A stretch of 64,000 nucleotides of DNA. Source: Bin87 sp965220105. GTDB lineage: Bacteria > Chloroflexota > Dehalococcoidia > Lucifugimonadales > UBA3495. Position numbers and translations under genes: made by a program. The notes under the pieces are model-generated. The model was not told the DNA's origin and made no database searches. It saw nothing but the letters and a program-made list of their open reading frames with translations. The DNA lies in assembly GCA_965220105.1 (NCBI GenBank), contig OZ244811.1, positions 2,666,001-2,730,000 of the forward strand, in the 5' to 3' direction. This document shows, in pieces, positions 8,498 through 17,073 of this stretch (the stretch's first letter is position 1; every line of letters starts with the position of its first letter).

Positions 8498-8785
8498 ATG
8501 ACTACCCCTTTGAGGCAGGAAATTGAGACCCGCATCGCAGTCATCGTGCAACGGTTGGGCTTTACCGGCCCGGACGCCGGTGAGCAAGCGCTGGAGATGG
8601 CGTTAGACTACCTAGATGGCAGCACGTTTGAACCGAAACGCCGGTACACTCGCGAGCGCAGGGATGCCGTTGAACAGCGTTACGGCGCAGAGATGGACGA
8701 GCAAGGCTATCTCGACGGTGCCCGGACACCGGTGTTTTCCAATGGCACCGATTTCTCCTGGACAGATATTGAGCCGGCGATTTAG
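8498..8785 (+). CDS. Small antitoxin-like protein, second of a tandem pair
   Basis: A 95-aa paralogue of the preceding protein. The ATG at 8498 is preferred over the upstream ATG at 8477 because it aligns the two N-termini. The N-terminal helix and the RLGFTGPDAGEQALEMALDYLD region are shared. The C-terminal half, with many charged residues and ending TDFSWTDIEPAI, is unrelated to the first copy and may be where a different partner binds. Function is unknown; an orphan antitoxin or small regulator is the likeliest reading. Confidence 0.5.
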   Translation: MTTPLRQEIETRIAVIVQRLGFTGPDAGEQALEMALDYLDGSTFEPKRRYTRERRDAVEQRYGAEMDEQGYLDGARTPVFSNGTDFSWTDIEPAI

Positions 8786-8886
8786 TGTTGGTGGGCCGGG
8801 CGATATTGACGGCGGTGCGGTATCGGCAGAATCAGGTTTTCACTGGACAATGTTTGCAGCCCAATTTTACGGGGAAACACCTACCT

Positions 8887-9819
8887 ATGTACTCCAAAAT
8901 AATCGTTCCCCTGGACGGGTCGGAACTTTCCGAACAGGCTCTGCCCTACGCCCAACTCGTCGCCAAATCGCTGTCCGTTCCCATCGAACTGGTGCAGGCC
9001 TTCGACATCCTGCCCCCGGGAATGCTCGGGACCCAGTCTCAGAGTGTCATCGACCAGATGGTGTCGGGCGCACAACAGCGAGCCGAGGCCGGTCTGGCGC
9101 CGGTCCGGGAACGATTGGAGGCTGACGGCCATAGCGTCTCGGTGTCGGTGTTGCGGGGCACTCCCGCGGATGCCATCGTCACCCAGGCCAGCGCCGACCC
9201 GACCGCGTTGGTCGTCATGTCCACCCACGGCAGGGGCGGCATCGCCCGTTGGGTGCTGGGCAGCGTCACCGACAAGGTGCTGCACACCATGCCCAACCCC
9301 ATGCTCATCGTCCGCGCCACCGTAACCGGCCCGGCAGCGCCGGAATCCTCGGTGCGGACCGTCCTGGTTCCCCTGGACGGCTCGCCGTTGGCCGAACTGT
9401 CGCTGCCCCACGCCGCCAGCATGGGCGCTGCGTTGTCTGCCAGCATTTCGTTGCTGCGCGTTACGCCAACTGGCGATTATTACCGCTACCAGCTCACCGT
9501 CGCCACACCTGAGATGGGTACCATCGTGGATTTCGATCCGGTTTCCGCCGACGAACTGGTGGATGCCGACGCCGCAGAGGTGAACGCCTACCTGGCGGAC
9601 GTGGAGAACCGGCTGGCCATCGACCACGCCCACGGAGTGGTCTCCGACCACCAGCGGCACCAGAACGTAGCCCAGGCCATCATCGTCAAGGCGTCCCAGC
9701 AGCCATCCCTGGTGGTTATGACCACCCACGGACGCAGCGGAGTGGGTCGGGTCGTTCTGGGCAGCGTAACCGACCGGGTGGTTCGCCACTCCAACGGGCC
9801 GGTGCTGGTGATCAGATAA
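8887..9819 (+). CDS. Tandem-domain universal stress protein (UspA family)
   Basis: A 310-aa protein made of two Usp domains, each starting with a VPLDGS(E/P)L strand-loop and ending with an ATP-binding loop: THGRGGIARWVLGS in the first and THGRSGVGRVVLGS in the second, giving the G-9x-G-S signature. Such proteins bind ATP in the cytosol and act in stress tolerance. The ATG at 8887 begins the conserved MYSKIIVPLDG start; the longer frame back to 8785 has no domain content. It ends the accessory block with hicAB and has the GC content of the core genes. Confidence 0.9.
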   Translation: MYSKIIVPLDGSELSEQALPYAQLVAKSLSVPIELVQAFDILPPGMLGTQSQSVIDQMVSGAQQRAEAGLAPVRERLEADGHSVSVSVLRGTPADAIVTQASADPTALVVMSTHGRGGIARWVLGSVTDKVLHTMPNPMLIVRATVTGPAAPESSVRTVLVPLDGSPLAELSLPHAASMGAALSASISLLRVTPTGDYYRYQLTVATPEMGTIVDFDPVSADELVDADAAEVNAYLADVENRLAIDHAHGVVSDHQRHQNVAQAIIVKASQQPSLVVMTTHGRSGVGRVVLGSVTDRVVRHSNGPVLVIR

Positions 9820-9837
9820 TCGGAACGTTAGGGACAG

Positions 9838-10221
9838 TCATTCGCCCTTCGGGCCGGGGACGATTTCCTGGTAGAGGGAAGCGAGGGCAATCGCCAGGGC
9901 GTGGGGCCGCTTGGCAAATTCCGGCGTCGGGTACCACTCATAGTCGAAACTGCGGACCACGGCGCCCTCGATGCTGGTCCGCAAGTTGGAGACAATGACT
10001 CGGAAGCCGACGGCGTCGGACGCCTGCTCCGCCAGTTGTTCGAGGATGATGTTGGGGCAGTCGAAGATGACCATGAATCCGCCCTGGCGCTGGCCGTCGG
10101 TTACGCGCCCGCGAAAGACCTTTCCGAACAGGTCCATCTCGACGATGGTGTAGCGGCGGTCTTCGACACCGTGGTCGGGCCAGCCGATGTAGATGTCGCC
10201 GCCGACGCTCCAATGGTGCAT
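9838..10221 (-). CDS. Conserved-looking hypothetical protein
   Basis: A 127-aa soluble protein without a family I recognise. The start at 10221 is chosen because GGGAGG lies just upstream; it gives a sensible start MHHWSVGGDIYIGWPDHG. The frame extends to 10296 without another good signal. The sequence alternates hydrophobic strands (RRYTIVEMDLFGKVFRGRVTD) with a C-terminal helix, suggesting a small beta-barrel with one helix. It is convergent with uspA and lies 110 bp before the start-distal end of the iron permease gene. No motif points to a reaction. Confidence 0.5.
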   Translation of the reverse strand: MHHWSVGGDIYIGWPDHGVEDRRYTIVEMDLFGKVFRGRVTDGQRQGGFMVIFDCPNIILEQLAEQASDAVGFRVIVSNLRTSIEGAVVRSFDYEWYPTPEFAKRPHALAIALASLYQEIVPGPKGE

Positions 10222-10331
10222 GAGGGCCTCCCGACCAAGTGTGGCGACCATCGTAGCGGGGGCAGTTCCGCGGAGCAAGGACGGGTTCACCCTCAACCCG
10301 ACCCGTCGCTAAACGGGAAGCGCGACGGATG

Positions 10332-11954
10332 TCAGCTTCGCGGGCGTTCTTCGCGGAGGGTAATCAGGGCCAGGGGCACGGAGGATACTATGACCAGGAG
10401 AAGGGCGGGAGCCGCCGCGCGGGCGAAGAACGCTTCTTCCGCCGCCGCCCAGATTGACGACGCCAGGGTGGTGAATCCGATGGGGCTAAGGATGAGGGTG
10501 GCGGGCAGTTCTTTCATCGTGAGCAGGAAGACCAGGGCCGCGCCGGTCAGGATCCCCGGACGAATCAAAGGGATGGTCACGGCGAAGATTACGGCGATGG
10601 GACGTTTACCCAGGCTGCGGGCAACTTCCTCCACCTCCGGGCGGACCTGGGACAACGAAGCGCGCAGGGATCCAACAGCAGCCGGCAGGAACAGCGTGAC
10701 GTAGGCTACCGCCAGCATGGCCAGGGACTGATACAGCCAGCGGGCGTAGTTGGCGCCGAAAAATACCAGGCCCAGGGCGATGACGATCCCCGGCAAGGCG
10801 AATCCGACAAAGCCCAGCCGTTCCAGCCAGCGGCTGAAGAGGCCCGGATAACGCACGGCGAGGACGGCGATGGGCGCCGCGCAGGCCACCGTCAACAGCG
10901 CCGCCATGACCGAGACGCCGACGGAATTGGCGGCAGCGCGCCACAAAAGGGCCAGCGGTTCACCGGCGGCAACGCCGCGCACCGTCCAGAACACCAGGAC
11001 ACCCAGGGGCAGCCCCAGGGATGCGAGGACGATAAGGGTGCAGTACGCCAGGGCGGGCCATCGCCACCGACCCAGGGGCGCCAATTCGGGGAGCCGGGTA
11101 GCGCCGCTGCTCGTGCTGTAGTAACGCATCCTGCCCCGGGCGGCGTGTTCACCCCACACCACCCCTAGGGCCAGGGCAATCAGCGTCAGTGACCAAGCGG
11201 CGGCCAGCGTCCGGTCCAGCGCGGCTCCGTATTGGATGAATATGCTCCAGGTGAAGGTTTCGTAGCGCATCATGGCGACGGCGCCGAAGTCGCTCATGGT
11301 GTAAAGAGCGGCGAGGAGGCCGCCGGCGAGAATCGCGGGTCGGAGCAAAGGAACGGAAACGCGCCAAAAGGTCTGCCATCGGGAATGGGCCAGCACCCGA
11401 GCGGACTCTTCCAGGGAGGCGTCCAGGTTCCAGAGGGCGGCGCGAACGGTGAGCAGCACGTACGGGAAACTGATGATGATGAGGGTGAGCGCGGCGCCGG
11501 GGAATCCGTAGATGCTGGGCAAACGTTCGATGCCAAAACCGGCTTCCAGCCAGCCCTGCAGGATCCCGCGAGGGCCGAGGCCAACGGCGATGGTGAATCC
11601 GACGATGTAGGACGGCAACGCCAGGGGCAGCATAGTCAAGACGCGCCAGAATCCGCGCCAGGGCAGGTCGGTTCGCACCGATAGCCAGGCCAGGGGAACG
11701 GCGATGATGACGCACCCGATCATGACGGTGGCCATCAACGCCACGGTACGAAGCACTACCCACAGGGTGCGGGTGCGGAAGATGAGCTCAGCCGCCTCCG
11801 GGCCGGCGCCGATGGTGCGGAGAGTCAGGTAGACCGGCGCAATCAACAGGACGGCCGCGATGAATAGGGCGGGGAGCCAAATCACCGTGGGCGGTCGCGC
11901 TGGGCCGGAGAAGAGCCGTCCGGCGAGGCGCCGAGGGGTCGCCAGGTTTAGCAT
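10332..11954 (-). CDS. fbpB: Ferric iron ABC transporter permease (two fused permease domains)
   Basis: A 540-aa integral membrane protein with two repeated BPD-type permease halves of about 6 membrane spans each, as in FbpB/AfuB/FutB. The EAA-type cytoplasmic loops that contact the ATPase are visible around EESARVLAHSRWQTFWRVSVP and EVARSLGKRPIAVIFAVTIP. With the binding protein (12377-13534) and the divergent ATPase (14207-15274) it forms a complete importer for Fe3+. A 422-bp gap with a strong hairpin separates it from the binding-protein gene, which probably lowers its expression compared with the binding protein. Confidence 0.88.
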   Translation of the reverse strand: MLNLATPRRLAGRLFSGPARPPTVIWLPALFIAAVLLIAPVYLTLRTIGAGPEAAELIFRTRTLWVVLRTVALMATVMIGCVIIAVPLAWLSVRTDLPWRGFWRVLTMLPLALPSYIVGFTIAVGLGPRGILQGWLEAGFGIERLPSIYGFPGAALTLIIISFPYVLLTVRAALWNLDASLEESARVLAHSRWQTFWRVSVPLLRPAILAGGLLAALYTMSDFGAVAMMRYETFTWSIFIQYGAALDRTLAAAWSLTLIALALGVVWGEHAARGRMRYYSTSSGATRLPELAPLGRWRWPALAYCTLIVLASLGLPLGVLVFWTVRGVAAGEPLALLWRAAANSVGVSVMAALLTVACAAPIAVLAVRYPGLFSRWLERLGFVGFALPGIVIALGLVFFGANYARWLYQSLAMLAVAYVTLFLPAAVGSLRASLSQVRPEVEEVARSLGKRPIAVIFAVTIPLIRPGILTGAALVFLLTMKELPATLILSPIGFTTLASSIWAAAEEAFFARAAAPALLLVIVSSVPLALITLREERPRS

Positions 11955-12117
11955 CGGAGCACGGGAGTTCGCGGGTTTGAGATTACGCCTTTATACCGGG
12001 TTTCCGTGGGGAATGGGGGATGGTCGGAAGCGGGACCTTCAGGATTTTTGCAGATTCGCGGGATGATCTGGTAATCCCGACAATAGTCCCGCCGCGGTGG
12101 ACCCTGCTGCCGAGGAT

Positions 12118-12158
12118 TTCACCCTCACCCTCACTCTCTCCCATCAAAGGAGAGTGGA
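12118..12158. repeat. Family R repeat, degenerate single arm
   Basis: CACCCTCACCCTCACTCTCT followed by a short hairpin (CTCTCCCATC-AAAGGAGAG). Same family as the copies at 29530, 31474, 39532, 43602 and 44951. Confidence 0.6.
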
Positions 12159-12266
12159 CAGTCTGGCCACGGGGTAGTCAAGCTTGCGTGGGGATGTTAC
12201 CAGAGTCTTACCGGCCCGGTCGGGAGGAGGGTTCCGACCGGACCAGTCGCCTTTGAGGAGGCGGTT

Positions 12267-12305
12267 GGGGAGTTACGGCCGCTAGCGTAACTCCCCTTGT
12301 TGTTT
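12267..12305 (+). terminator. Rho-independent terminator-like hairpin
   Basis: GGGGAGTTACG (12267-12277) pairs perfectly with CGTAACTCCCC (12286-12296) around an 8-nt loop, and TTGTTGTTT follows. The T-rich tail is on the plus strand, where no gene lies upstream. On the minus strand the same stem sits 80 bp after fbpA and may protect or attenuate the transcript. Confidence 0.6.
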
Positions 12306-12376
12306 CTACTAGACGGGCCGGCAGGAGGTTCCGGCACGGCCAGTCGCCGCCGAGGCATCGTCCAGGGTTCGCGACG

Positions 12377-13534
12377 CTAGGGCAATGCACCCGCTTTTTG
12401 CAACAGGGCCTGGGTGCCGGCCAGGTCGCTGAGGTCGGCCAGGGTGATGCCGGGTTGGCTGATTTCGTCCAGCGGCGTGAGCAGCACGGAGGGGCGCACG
12501 TCAGCGACCAGGGGGTATTCAAAGGTGGATCCGGCGAAATACTGCTGGGCAATCGGGCTGAGCAGGAAGCGGATGAATTCCTCGGCGTTTTCCAGGTTGT
12601 CTGCGGAGTTGAGGATACCGGCGCCGGATACCAGGACGATGGACCCCGGGCCGCCTCCGCGCAGGTGGGCGTTGCGGGCCGGGAAGTCCTCGCCCTCCTC
12701 GGCCAGGAAGCGGTGGAGGTAGTAGTGGTTGACGAGGCCCACGTCGATTTCCCCGGCCGCCGCCGCTGCCACCTGGGGCGTGTTCTTGGGGTATACCTTC
12801 ACATCGTTATCCATCATGGCGCGGAGCCATTCTTCGGTGCGATCTTCGCCCCAACCGATGCGCAAGGCGGTGACCATGGCCTGGAATGAACCGTTGGTGG
12901 GAGCCCAGCCCACGCGACTCTTCCATTGCGGCTCGGTGAAACCCCACAAGTCGTCGGGCAGGTCGGCTTCGGTGAGTTTGTCGGTGCCGTAGACAACGAC
13001 GCGCGCCCGTCCGGTGATGCCCACCCAGTGGCCGTCCGCCGACCTGGCCCACTGAGGGGTCACGTCGATGATGTCGGCTGGCAATGCCGACATCAGCCCG
13101 GATACGGCGGCCAGTCCACCCGGGTCCTGGGCGTAGAAAACGTCTGCTGGCGAGTTTCCGCCTTCCTCAAGCAGGGTGGCGGCCAGGGCGCCGGTGCCGG
13201 CATACTTCACCTGGACGTCGATGCCGGTGGTCCCCTTGAACTGCTGGATAATCGGGTCGACCAGCGATTCGCTGCGTCCCGAGTAGATGACCAGTTTGCC
13301 GGGGTCTGAATCCCGCGCTGTTTCGCGCACGACGCGGGTCACCTCCACCTGAATCTCCCTGGTAACTTCCACTTCGCGGGTGACTTCCGCCCCCGGTTGC
13401 TGGATGATGCGGGGGCCCTCGACGGGGGCCGTGGGAACGCCTCCGCAGGCCATTGCGGCGACGGCAAGCAACGCAATGACGGCTACGCCAAAGAGGCAAC
13501 GGGCGCTGCGGCGGATACTCGATAGACGGTCCAT
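12377..13534 (-). CDS. fbpA: Ferric iron-binding lipoprotein of an ABC importer
   Basis: A 385-aa solute-binding protein that captures Fe3+ outside the membrane and delivers it to the permease. The start at 13534 has GGAGG 9 nt upstream. An N-terminal signal with AVAAMAC suggests lipid anchoring. A linker of repeated VTREVEV/VTRVV units follows, typical of Chloroflexota binding proteins. The mature part has YSGRSESLVDPIIQQF, a ferric-binding-protein start, and VNHYYLHRF, whose tyrosine pair corresponds to the iron-binding Tyr-Tyr dyad of FbpA/FutA. Transcription starts from a near-consensus promoter (13664-13692). It is first in the minus-strand unit with fbpB. Confidence 0.9.
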   Translation of the reverse strand: MDRLSSIRRSARCLFGVAVIALLAVAAMACGGVPTAPVEGPRIIQQPGAEVTREVEVTREIQVEVTRVVRETARDSDPGKLVIYSGRSESLVDPIIQQFKGTTGIDVQVKYAGTGALAATLLEEGGNSPADVFYAQDPGGLAAVSGLMSALPADIIDVTPQWARSADGHWVGITGRARVVVYGTDKLTEADLPDDLWGFTEPQWKSRVGWAPTNGSFQAMVTALRIGWGEDRTEEWLRAMMDNDVKVYPKNTPQVAAAAAGEIDVGLVNHYYLHRFLAEEGEDFPARNAHLRGGGPGSIVLVSGAGILNSADNLENAEEFIRFLLSPIAQQYFAGSTFEYPLVADVRPSVLLTPLDEISQPGITLADLSDLAGTQALLQKAGALP

Positions 13535-13663
13535 GGTTGTTAACCTCCGGCGAGTGATTTGCAATATCGACGGCGAATGTGGCGATACACGTCGCACAGA
13601 TACCCAGCCTTTGCAATGGATTGAAGTACAGGATAAGAACCACCACGTAATACCGCAGGCCTG

Positions 13664-13692
13664 ATATTAGTGCATACTTATTTCATTGTCAA
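13664..13692 (-). promoter_or_regulatory. Near-consensus promoter of fbpA
   Basis: Read on the minus strand, TTGACA (13692-13687) and TAATAT (13669-13664) are separated by exactly 17 bp. It is one of the two best promoter matches in the window, and it sits 130 bp before the fbpA start codon. Confidence 0.75.
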
Positions 13693-14091
13693 TGGTGCAT
13701 TTATTAACACCGTTGTCGACGGATACACTGGCATCGTGGGTACGTGGCGAACATGCTGATTTGCGGCGGTGGCATACGGGATTGAGGCGACCCGAGGCAG
13801 GACGAAGCAGCCAGAAACCCGGGTTTCCGGTTATTGAGCCGTGGGGGAATCTACGCAGATTGGGCCTGGTGGCGCGACGCGGATTATCGGTCCATCGGAG
13901 AGCCGCGCTGTTTGGATCGGGCTGCGAAGTTGGGGATGAACGGCATGAAGCTGGGATTGGAGTGGGTTCGCACGGGCGGAAGTCGTAAAGCGGTGTCCTA
14001 TCGGCGGATGTCGGGGGCTGCGGCAGGCTTGCGCGGTGCGGGGAAGCGGATAATTTGCAGGAAACCGGGGCGCTGAACCCTGCGGGTTGTC

Positions 14092-14120
14092 TTGACAGGC
14101 AGGGTTTGTGTAGGTAGACT
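14092..14120 (+). promoter_or_regulatory. Near-consensus promoter of fbpC
   Basis: TTGACA at 14092-14097 and TAGACT at 14115-14120 are separated by exactly 17 bp. Transcription would start near 14127, about 80 nt before the preferred ATG of fbpC at 14207. Confidence 0.75.
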
Positions 14121-14206
14121 CATGTTCAATTTCAACGGCCATTGATGTTGTCCGGTAACGTATGCTGAACATGGGATTAGTCCGGTCTGAAGAAAAAAGG
14201 GAGTCG

Positions 14207-15274
14207 ATGGGCACGCCGCCAGTGTCCGGAGGTTGTGCGTTGGAATTATCCGGCATGAGCAAATCCTTCGGGGATATCCGCGCCGTCGCCGATGTAGACC
14301 TCCAAGTGACTCGCGGCGAGATCGTGTGCCTGATGGGCCCCAGCGGGTGCGGCAAGACCACCACATTGCGCCTGATCGCCGGTTTTGAGAACCCGGACGC
14401 CGGCGCCATCAGCATCGCTGGTCGCACGGTGTACGGCGACGGCGTGAACGAGAGTCCGGAACGGCGCCGGATCGGAATGGTTTTCCAGGAAGGGGCGTTG
14501 TTCCCGCACCTGACGGTGGCGCAGAACATCGCGTTCGGCCTCCCTCGCGGCGGTGGACGCAAGGCGGTGGTGGCAGAAGCCCTGCAAACCATGGAGCTGG
14601 CGGGACTGGAGGGTCGCTACCCCCACGAATTGTCGGGCGGGCAGCAGCAGCGGGTGGCGCTGGCCCGAGCGCTGGCTCCGGAGCCCGACCTGATTCTGAT
14701 GGACGAACCTTTTTCCAGCCTGGACCCCGGACTGCGCGACCAGTTGCGGCAGGACGTAACGGCGATATTGCGTGAACGGAATGCCACCGTGCTGTGCGTG
14801 ACCCACGACCAGGAAGAAGCAATGCTGCTGGGAGACCGGGTGGCGGTGATGCAGAACGGGAGGATCGAGCAGCAGGGCGATCCGGAGCGGGTGTTCCATC
14901 ACCCGGACACTCCCTTCGCTGCCGAATTTTTGGGGATCGCTGATTTCCTGCCGGCGTGGCGGGATGCGGAATACCTGGTCAGCGAGGTGGGTCGGGCGCC
15001 CTGGCCGGCCGCTTGTTTCACGGGTCGGGATTTGCGGGTGATGATTCGCCCGGACTGCATCGACATTGAGCCTGACGAATCAGGTACGGGTGTGGTGGTG
15101 TTGCGGGAATTCCGGGGGAATTTCAACCTGTACACCGTCGGCCTGCCTTCGGGAGGGCGGGTGCGGGTTCTCAAATCGCACCTGGCGCATCTTGAACCGG
15201 GGACGCGGGTGGCGGTGTCGATGCGGGCCGGCCACCGGATGCAACCCTTCGTCGACGGGATGGCCACCGGGTAG
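14207..15274 (+). CDS. fbpC: Ferric iron ABC transporter ATP-binding protein
   Basis: A 355-aa ATPase with Walker A GPSGCGKTT, signature LSGGQQQRVALARAL, Walker B LILMDEPFSSLD, a switch histidine in VTHDQEEAM, and a C-terminal TOBE-like region (RPDCIDIEP onward). It energises the fbpAB importer encoded on the other strand. ATG 14207 is preferred because AAAAAAGGGAG precedes it closely; the frame is open to an ATG at 14162. Specificity for iron rather than another substrate comes from the neighbouring binding protein. Confidence 0.9.
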   Translation: MGTPPVSGGCALELSGMSKSFGDIRAVADVDLQVTRGEIVCLMGPSGCGKTTTLRLIAGFENPDAGAISIAGRTVYGDGVNESPERRRIGMVFQEGALFPHLTVAQNIAFGLPRGGGRKAVVAEALQTMELAGLEGRYPHELSGGQQQRVALARALAPEPDLILMDEPFSSLDPGLRDQLRQDVTAILRERNATVLCVTHDQEEAMLLGDRVAVMQNGRIEQQGDPERVFHHPDTPFAAEFLGIADFLPAWRDAEYLVSEVGRAPWPAACFTGRDLRVMIRPDCIDIEPDESGTGVVVLREFRGNFNLYTVGLPSGGRVRVLKSHLAHLEPGTRVAVSMRAGHRMQPFVDGMATG

Positions 15275-15371
15275 CAACCGCAGCTCGCGCCGGCGGCGCA
15301 CCCTTATCGTGATAGTCCACCGGGGCAGCTCGGGTAACCCGCAGCGGTCTGCAAGCGTGAGGCGATTGCGG

Positions 15372-15377
15372 TATAAT
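15372..15377 (+). promoter_or_regulatory. -10 box of the dtxR-like gene
   Basis: A perfect TATAAT lies 45 bp before the GTG at 15423. The hexamer 17 bp upstream (CTGCAA) is a poor -35 box. Confidence 0.4.
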
Positions 15378-15422
15378 CCCGGTATCCTTGCCGGGGGTGT
15401 TACCTCCGTTCCCGAGTAGCTA

Positions 15423-16184
15423 GTGCCCCGACCCCGCAAACCCGCTTCAGATAACATGGCCCACGACCACGGCGTGTCCGACAGGTTGTCTCCAGTCACG
15501 GAGAACTACCTCTTGTCGTTGTATAAGATGTGGGAAGACTCCGACGTTCCCACTTTGACCCAGCTGACCGAAGCGTTGCGGCAGTTGCCGCCGACGGAAG
15601 GATTGGGAACTTCGGTGCCCTCGGTGGCCGGGATGCTGCGCCGGATGCAGAAACAGGGCCTGGTGGACATCGGCGGCGACAAGCGTATTCGCCTGACCAG
15701 TAGGGGCAAGACCGAAGGGGAGAACATCGCCCGGCGGCACCGGCTGGCGGAATGGCTGGTGGTAAGCCTGCTGGGAATGGAACTGCACGAGGCCCACATC
15801 GAAGCACACCAGCTGGAGCACGGCATGTCGGTGGCGATGGAAACCAAACTGATGGAACGGCTGGGCAACCCCACCCGGTCGCCCTTCGGCTGGCCGATAC
15901 CGGGCAGCGGGGGGACCGGGCCAGCGCCGGGCGCCGTCACGCTGGACAACGCCGTCAGCGGTGAGACCTACATCGTTGACCGCGTTCCGGAGGAGGACGC
16001 CGAGCTGCTGAAATACCTGGGAGGCGCCGACCTGGTGCCGGAGCGGCGGGTGACGTTGCTGGAAGCGATGCCGTTCGTGGGAGTGATGCAGGTGGCCACC
16101 GAGGTGGACCGCATATCAATAGGGTACAGCGTGGCGCGGCAGATCGTGGTGCGCCCACTGCCGGCGGAAGCGGACGGCGGCTAG
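15423..16184 (+). CDS. DtxR/MntR-family metal-dependent transcriptional regulator
   Basis: A 253-aa regulator with an N-terminal winged helix (SPVTENYLLSLYKMWED, then VPSVAGMLRRMQKQGLV), a metal-binding dimerisation domain (RRHRLAEWLVVSLLG, HQLEHGMS, LGNPTRSPFGWPIPG) and a C-terminal SH3/FeoA-like domain. Such proteins repress iron or manganese uptake genes when the metal is bound. Its place beside the fbp genes makes them the likely target. The GTG start lacks a strong ribosome-binding site; ATG 15456 is an alternative. Its stop codon overlaps the stop of the convergent gene at 16181. Confidence 0.88.
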   Translation: MPRPRKPASDNMAHDHGVSDRLSPVTENYLLSLYKMWEDSDVPTLTQLTEALRQLPPTEGLGTSVPSVAGMLRRMQKQGLVDIGGDKRIRLTSRGKTEGENIARRHRLAEWLVVSLLGMELHEAHIEAHQLEHGMSVAMETKLMERLGNPTRSPFGWPIPGSGGTGPAPGAVTLDNAVSGETYIVDRVPEEDAELLKYLGGADLVPERRVTLLEAMPFVGVMQVATEVDRISIGYSVARQIVVRPLPAEADGG

Positions 16185-16750
16185 GCGTCTGCGTGAAGGG
16201 TGCGGCGGACCTCGGCCCAGCCATCGGCCATGGAACGTTGCGGCAGGTCGGGCAGGTCCGGGTTGGGCAAAACCCGAATGGCGACCAGCGTGGGACCGGT
16301 CTCACGCATCACGTCTTCCAGGCCGATGAGGAATTCTTCCAGGTTGTCGAACCGGCGCGTCTGAGCGTATCCGGCGCTCCGGGCCATCCCCTCGTAGTCG
16401 ACCTTATCCAGGCCCGGGATGGGTACACCGTCGGTGGACGTGTGGTCGGCGTCCTCCAGGACGAAGTGCACCAGGTTGGCGGGAGCAGCCTCGCCGATGG
16501 TAGCGAGGCTGGCCAGGTCGGTACGTAGGGTCGCGTCGCAATCCAGCACCAGGACGCGGCGTCCCGGTTGCGCCAACGAAAGGCCCAGACCTACCGCGGG
16601 AGCCCGATCCATGCAGTCGGTGAGGTCGACGTCCAGTTCGCGCCGCTGGGAGACGTTGTGCCAGTCGCGCAGGGCCGACGACGTGGCGACCACCAGGGCA
16701 TCAGCGCGGTGGTAGTTGATGGCGCGGGCGACTTCGTGGGAGGGAATCAA
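16181..16750 (-). CDS. TPP-enzyme beta-subunit paralogue with destroyed cofactor motif
   Basis: A 189-aa homologue of the protein at 17074-17667, beginning with TTG at 16750, which overlaps the TGA of the upstream gene (TTGA), so translation is probably coupled. Alignment is clear: SxALRDWHNV, GLGLSLAQPGRRVLVLD, FDNLEEFLIGLEDV. But the Mg-TPP site is gone. The GDG of the intact paralogue is CDA here (C71-D72-A73), the downstream Asn is Asp, and the NNG motif is EDA. Either it is a regulatory or structural subunit or it is decaying. The frame runs far upstream without meaning, so the longer reading is rejected. Confidence 0.7.
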   Translation of the reverse strand: MIPSHEVARAINYHRADALVVATSSALRDWHNVSQRRELDVDLTDCMDRAPAVGLGLSLAQPGRRVLVLDCDATLRTDLASLATIGEAAPANLVHFVLEDADHTSTDGVPIPGLDKVDYEGMARSAGYAQTRRFDNLEEFLIGLEDVMRETGPTLVAIRVLPNPDLPDLPQRSMADGWAEVRRTLHADA

Positions 16751-16995
16751 GGGCGTGGCTCGGGATCGGTCTCGAGTTCGGGGAGAGTGTTGTCTTCGCA
16801 CCGTATCTCGGCCCGACGGTTGGTTACCATCAAGTACAGACCCCCGGGGATCAGCGCCGCGCCGGGCACGGCCTTGAGCGCATTGCCTTCCACGAAGCCC
16901 ACCCAAAGCAGGTAAAAACCGGCCACCACGATGGCGGAGCCGAAGAGCCTGCTGAACAAACCGCGAAACAGGGTCTTGGCCGTGGGTATATTCAC
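16747..16995 (-). CDS. Small membrane protein with two predicted spans
   Basis: An 82-aa protein with two hydrophobic segments (SAIVVAGFYLLWVGFVEG and AVPGAALIPGGLYLMV) and a short acidic tail ending TDPEPRP. GTG at 16995 is a plausible start after GAGGGCAGA. It lies between two TPP-enzyme subunit genes and overlaps the downstream one by 4 nt. I do not recognise the family. The context would fit a membrane partner for that enzyme, but this is an inference from order alone. Confidence 0.5.
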   Translation of the reverse strand: MNIPTAKTLFRGLFSRLFGSAIVVAGFYLLWVGFVEGNALKAVPGAALIPGGLYLMVTNRRAEIRCEDNTLPELETDPEPRP

Positions 16996-17073
16996 TCTGC
17001 CCTCGCTTATCCGGGATCGCCACAACGCTGCGCTCCCCACAATGACCGGGAAAGCAGCGGGTGTGTAGCCCGC

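Larger units (their letters stand above)
11955..12376. other. 422-bp intergenic region between fbpA and fbpB
   Basis: No gene is seen here. It holds a family R repeat copy (12118-12158), a stable hairpin (12267-12305), and two imperfect copies of a 35-40 bp GC-rich segment on either side of that hairpin (about 12211-12252 and 12313-12352, both ending in CCAGTCGCC). The arrangement could be an attenuator between the binding protein and permease genes. Confidence 0.5.
13535..14161. other. Divergent promoter region between fbpA and fbpC
   Basis: About 630 bp without a credible gene. It carries both divergent promoters (13664-13692 minus, 14092-14120 plus). The AT-rich part at 13655-13705 contains two TGCAT words 36 bp apart around the minus promoter. 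I see no clear DtxR-type palindrome, but the regulator gene next to fbpC makes this the obvious place for metal control. Confidence 0.5.

Noticed and set aside
8786..8886. TTGACG (8806-8811) as -35 of the uspA promoter
   Set aside because: No acceptable -10 hexamer at 16-18 bp, so not called.
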